Below, piece after piece: positions 20,373-24,954 of a stretch of 24,954 nt of DNA (the stretch's first letter is position 1; each line of letters starts with the position of its first letter). A program made the position numbers and the translations under genes. Source of the DNA: Sphaeroforma sirkka. Lineage: Eukaryota > Opisthokonta > Ichthyosporea > Ichthyophonida. The stretch lies in NCBI GenBank assembly GCA_001586965.3, contig LUCW03000530.1, forward strand, positions 82,501-107,454, given 5' to 3'. Below the pieces are notes generated by a model. It did no database searches. It saw only the letters and a list, made by a program, of their open reading frames with translations, and had not been told where the DNA came from.

Positions 20373-20476
20373 GAGTGATTAGGTTGACAAAGTCTATCAT
20401 AATCGAACTGAGAATGAAGGTCGTTCCTGTGAGTTGCTCGACATACTCGACTTCTCATTTTTGCATTTCACGCTTT

Positions 20477-20559
20477 TAATATATATATATATATGTATGT
20501 ATATATGTATATATAAAATATATATGTATATATAAATATTATGTATATATAAATATATG

Positions 20560-20590
<31 letters not shown>

Positions 20591-20649
20591 TATATATAAT
20601 ATATATATATATACATATACATACATATATATATACATATACAAAAATA

Positions 20650-20680
<31 letters not shown>

Positions 20681-21498
20681 TAATATATATACATATAATA
20701 TAATAATATATGACATTGATGATGATGATGTGATTGAGTAATGTGCGTAATGTGTGTATGTAATATATGTATATTATGTATTATATACCATATTATTAAT
20801 AAATATATAATAATAATATGTATACATATTAGTTATTATTGCTATACCAATATTATGTATGTACATGTTATTAATAATAACGCATGTATGTACAATATTA
20901 ATAATTATTATATATATATATATATAATATATATGTAGCACATAGGTTAATAATAATATGTACTACATGTAACATCAATGTAAAACCATGTACAGAACAT
21001 AGCCAATAATAATAATATACAATGTATTATGTATTATTGTATGGCCATAATATATAATAATAATATAACATATATTAATATAATAATATGCAATCTGTAT
21101 AATGCATGGCTATTACACCAATAATACATATATGTATATTACATTAATATTAATGCAATATGCTAATAATAATAATATATAACCAATAATATATTATGTA
21201 TAATATGTATAATATTATTAATAATAATATTATACATATATGTATATTATTAATACATATGTGTATAGTATATATGCATTATAATATTATATATAATATA
21301 ATTACATTAATACATAATACATATTATTATAATATATATATGTATATATATACATATATATAATATACATGCATATATATTATGCATATATATAATAATA
21401 TATATATAATATGTAATATATATATATATATAGCAATGGCATGTGTAACCAATATATAACACATGTATATATAATAATAACAATAATAATATAATAAT

Positions 21499-21537
<39 letters not shown>

Positions 21538-21604
21538 TATATGTAATAAAATATGCATATTGTATACATATATATATATATATATATAGCCATTATAATA
21601 TATA

Positions 21605-21654
<50 letters not shown>
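20477..21654. repeat. (TA)n / (TAA)n microsatellite field
   Basis: Nearly 1.2 kb of TA runs, TAATAATA runs and ATGTATAT variants, with pure TA tracts at both ends. It directly abuts the right arm of the inverted duplication. Tyr/Ile-rich open frames on both strands are artefacts. Confidence 0.95.
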
Positions 21655-21657
<3 letters not shown>

Positions 21658-22298
21658 TCTTAATGAAATAATGCAAACATTGTAATACACCCGTGTGACA
21701 TATCAATGTATGCAAAACCCGATGCGTTGGTGGTCAATCGCCGTCAGCACCTGGATATTATCTTACTATTGCATTTATATATGGTAAATAGCCTACACAT
21801 GTGTAGCGTATTTTGCCCTTACGGATGCACTGTCACAACTTGACATAAAAAGCGAACAGGGCGATAGGTATTCCGAAAGACATACTAGAACTCCCCTCAA
21901 ACAGAGTCTGTGCTTCGTTCACACCAAGCACACATATTCAGTATGCACGTAGATTGAGCGTCGTCTACGCCGATATACACAGCATGTACGTATAGAAAAG
22001 AAGCTTAGACTCAGGGAATATGCACAATACTGCACGGCCCACGCCAACAACTGTTTAGGTCCTCAGTTCTATAGATTCATTGTAAAAGTAACCTTTCCTG
22101 AACTCCAGATTCAACATTTTACGAACACACTCAAGATGTAAAGCGATAAGAAAAACACATGATGGCCCGCCCATTTTTTAGTGAAAATTACAGTTCCATA
22201 CATACACCAGTTATTTAGAAAATATATGAGGGCTATAAGTTGTATACATTATATATAATACCGATTCATTTGAACTCTACTAAAATATCCTGAGCACA
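21655..22298. other. Upstream region of the dioxygenase gene
   Basis: About 640 bases of ordinary composition precede the ATG at 22299. A TA-rich block (ttatatataatacc, near 22250) about 50 bases before the ATG could serve as a TATA element. A 45-codon open frame starting near 21708 has no support. No RNA gene is seen. Confidence 0.45.
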
Positions 22299-22637
22299 AT
22301 GAAGGCGTTCAAGGAAGGGGGTACCTTCACACTAGACGATGGTAGGCAGGGACAGGTATATGTCGGTCTCGAAGGTGGGCCTATGAACACTTATTTCAAG
22401 GATGCCAATGATCATCTACCCATGGCTTACGGTGTGTGTTGATATTGCGTATATAATTCTATAGACAATGCGATTTATCAGCGTATCCTTGTAATTTGTA
22501 CTATAACCAACAATTATCTGTAAATTGGTCAAAATATTTTGGATCGACTGGCCATGCTTTCTCCTAATTATATGTATAATGGTAGTACTTTATGTTAGTA
22601 CTCCCGACAAATGGCAGAACACTCGCACACACACATA

Positions 22638-22702
<65 letters not shown>

Positions 22703-24954
22703 TGGCATCATGGCATGCCTCTATATACATATACGTTTGTTAACAGACATGATGGTCTTCACTGTAAGGGAGCAGCTGTCAATCTAGATTCATGGTCTTC
22801 TCACTACCACATGAATATACGTTAACGCTACCGTCAACATTGTGGTTTCTCAGTGTCGATCTGCATAAAGTCATCGACACTGTATACTGCACGCTATACC
22901 CATGTTTAGGGATGGATCACAATTAGCATCTTTCATACTCAAATATCATATGTCGAGTATGTTGGTGCGTTTTTGTGGACTTATCGAGGACACAATCCTC
23001 ACAAAGTGTGTGCCGTGCTTTGATGATCCATAGTATCATCGATACCAGACATGTAAATACAATAAATTGTCATACAAGCATGTCTGTAGATGGATTATTT
23101 CTAATTCGGTTTAGTCGATACTGTATTGGGTTGCTTCATCAGCATGCAACAGTTTCTACTGTAGTCGTGTGCGTCAGAATAATGGGCTGATCGATTGATA
23201 TCCTGCATACTTCCACCACAGAATTTGTGCCAATGATTTTGAGAACGGCTGGTATAGATGCTTCACCTTTTGTCGTATTTAGAATACGAAGCAAATACCA
23301 AGCCACCAGTTTCGAAGTTTAAGCGCTTTATTTAGATGCTCACACGTTACCCTTGTTTCATCACCTACAGCTATAGTTAAAGGCTTCGCATCACCTGAGG
23401 AGGTGAAGAAAATAGGCGAGTGGTTCCGGGGAATGGCCCATCCCGATATCAAGAAAACCGAGTTCAATGGAGACGACGTAGAGGATGGCGCAGATACCTC
23501 TGGTCAACCAGAAGTATTTCAGCTTTACGCCAATCCAAGTCCATTCAGAACGCATTTTCCTGCTATTTTCGAACGGTTTTTGGCGGCTAAAGATGCTTTT
23601 GGTCTAGCTATTGGTGTCAAGCAAGCAGAGCTCGATAATGTGAATTTCCCTCAGGTATATCAGATGAGACATTCCAAAGAAGTGTCCGAGAATATTTATT
23701 TTGGTTCTGTCACAATTGAATAAGATCGCATGCATTACCTTTTGCTATATGCATATATTTAAACAAATACACTTTTTTGGGAATTTATATGTGTACACAT
23801 ATATGCAGACCCTTTACACCATTTCCTTTAAAATATGTGCAATCGCCAAATTAACTGATGCGTTGTTTTGTATACAGGATATCCGACACGTTACATATCA
23901 GCAGACAGACGCGTGCTGTTGGCACAGAGACGATCCAACGAATCACTTCAATACGATTATAATGTGTGCACAACCAAACATTGACTTTGAAGGTGGCCAA
24001 TTACAGTTCTATCCGATCGATGATCCCACGAACGTGGAAATCCAACTGGGTGATGCAGTCATTTACAGGTATGTTGAAGAAGATAAATTTGCGTATATAT
24101 AAAATCAAGCACATCTTTAGGCACAGCACATGTAAATAGCAACGCGAACATTTTCAAAATTTTGTCGAAGCAGACAGTTATTAAGGATAGGGGCGATTCA
24201 GTGTATTGTGTATCTATGCCTGTCTATATTCATTGCGTGTATCAATATACATCTGTATATCAATAAACATTTCTTGTTTGTGTAACATGTGTAGTCGATG
24301 TCCGTTCACCATCGATTGCTCCGATATTCCACATCATATTTTACGTCGACGTGATTATTAATTTATTTTCTGTCCGATGTAAACGGACTGTATAACATAA
24401 CCATCATTGTGTGCATATATAGTACGTAGCAGTAAAGTACATAGTAGTGTAGTGCAATTTCTATTTGTCGTTAAAAACCCAGAGTATGTAATTAGACAGG
24501 TAGATTTGTGAGTATTTTATAGCGGTGAAGCCGTGCGCGTGACCACACTTCATCATTGAATGCGTCTGGGTGCAGATTCGATCGATATTGTCATGTCATC
24601 TTAATCATTTCTGATCGCTGTAGAGTATATCGGGATTTACAACCAAGTATAATCAGATACAGCTCCATGCGAAGTAACGTGATATGTCTGCAGAATCTCT
24701 CCACGCAGTAGCTATTGGTAGCTACCTCCAAAGTTACCAGCCATCATCCATTGAATGAGACGTAAACACTGTAGCAAACTCTAACGCTATTCCTTGCCAA
24801 ATACCTTTACATCTACGTTGAGAAGTAACTGGATCACGTCGCGAATTATCCTATCAGGTGGCCCACTTATTGTAACGTCTTCATCTACATGCATTACACA
24901 CACAGCACGCCAAAGGTGGACCATCGCGTAACGGAAGTCACCAAGGGAGTATAA
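22299..24954 (+). CDS. 2-oxoglutarate/Fe(II)-dependent dioxygenase, first four exons (3' end beyond window)
   Basis: Exons 22299-22431, 23371-23654, 23878-24068 and 24906-about 24948 join in matching phases and give about 217 aa. They belong to the double-stranded beta-helix oxygenase superfamily (prolyl-hydroxylase-like), which couples 2-oxoglutarate decarboxylation to oxidation of a substrate. Iron ligands visible are HRD in CCWHRDDP (His155, Asp157) and the distal His209 in VDHRVTEVTKG. Between them are IDFEGGQLQFYP and VEIQLGDAVIYS, typical core strands. The His-to-His spacing of 54 suits the family. The Arg or Lys that binds 2-oxoglutarate normally follows a few residues after TKG. Here GTATAA follows directly, more like a splice donor than a true end, so the gene probably continues outside the window. 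The N-terminal exon (MKAFKEGGTFTLDDGRQG) has no signal peptide. The substrate cannot be inferred. Confidence 0.85.
22629..22700. repeat. (CA)n-(TA)n microsatellite in dioxygenase intron 1
   Basis: A short CACACA run followed by about 60 bases of almost pure TA, inside the intron between 22431 and 23371. Confidence 0.93.

Larger units (their letters stand above)
19710..20476 (+). repeat. Right arm of inverted gene duplication
   Basis: This is the reverse-complement partner of 17094-17880. The shared sequence starts around the TATGTGAAATA block upstream of the TATA box and ends at CACGCTTT, immediately before a TA microsatellite field that begins near 20477. Confidence 0.85.

Noticed and set aside
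21708-21842. About 45-codon plus-strand frame starting MYAKPDALVVNRRQHL
   Set aside because: Too short, with no splice sites in phase with the dioxygenase exons and no motif.

Overview
This window is eukaryotic nuclear DNA. The genes are split by many spliceosomal introns (GT-AG throughout where resolved, about 0.14 to 2.5 kb). Exons are clearly richer in G+C than the AT-rich introns and spacers, and long (TA)n/(TAA)n microsatellites fill several introns and one spacer. The 6-phosphogluconolactonase has the SPKPP and PDGH wording typical of opisthokonts. An intron-rich unicellular opisthokont, such as an ichthyosporean of the Sphaeroforma kind, fits well. That placement is an inference, not something the sequence proves.

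Layout from left to right. (1) 38-1577 (+): the last two exons of an unrecognised helical protein. (2) 1578-3421: spacer with no gene seen. (3) 3427-6750 (-): a complete five-exon 6-phosphogluconolactonase (246 aa), with a large TA microsatellite in intron 1. (4) 6751-7656: a divergent promoter region with telomere-like AAACCCT repeats in a hairpin and two short palindromes. (5) 7657-about 9359 (+): an unrecognised gene whose 3' end is unresolved. (6) 10071-15727 (+): a complete eight-exon multipass membrane protein of the TLC (TRAM-LAG1-CLN8) type, 243 aa, ending in KKKQ. Its fourth intron carries about 1.7 kb of microsatellite. (7) 15878-16410 (-): a coding-like stretch of unknown family that changes frame. 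(8) 17094-17880 and about 19710-20476: an inverted duplication carrying two divergently oriented copies of one intronless gene. The two 507-base coding regions are identical, and each encodes a 168-aa predicted secreted, cysteine-containing protein of no family I recognise. (9) 20477-21654: a large TA/TAA microsatellite field abutting the duplication. (10) 22299-window end (+): the first four exons of a 2-oxoglutarate/Fe(II) dioxygenase, running off the right edge.

The genes do not form an obvious pathway. One is a pentose phosphate enzyme, one an ER-type lipid or membrane protein, one an oxygenase and two are secreted proteins. The parts most worth a second look are the identical inverted gene pair, the stop codons that overlap AATAAA in two genes (and in a possible intronic third), the telomere-motif hairpin in the divergent promoter, and the unexplained coding-like stretch near 16 kb. 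All exon joins were derived by hand from splice consensus and reading phase, without transcript data.
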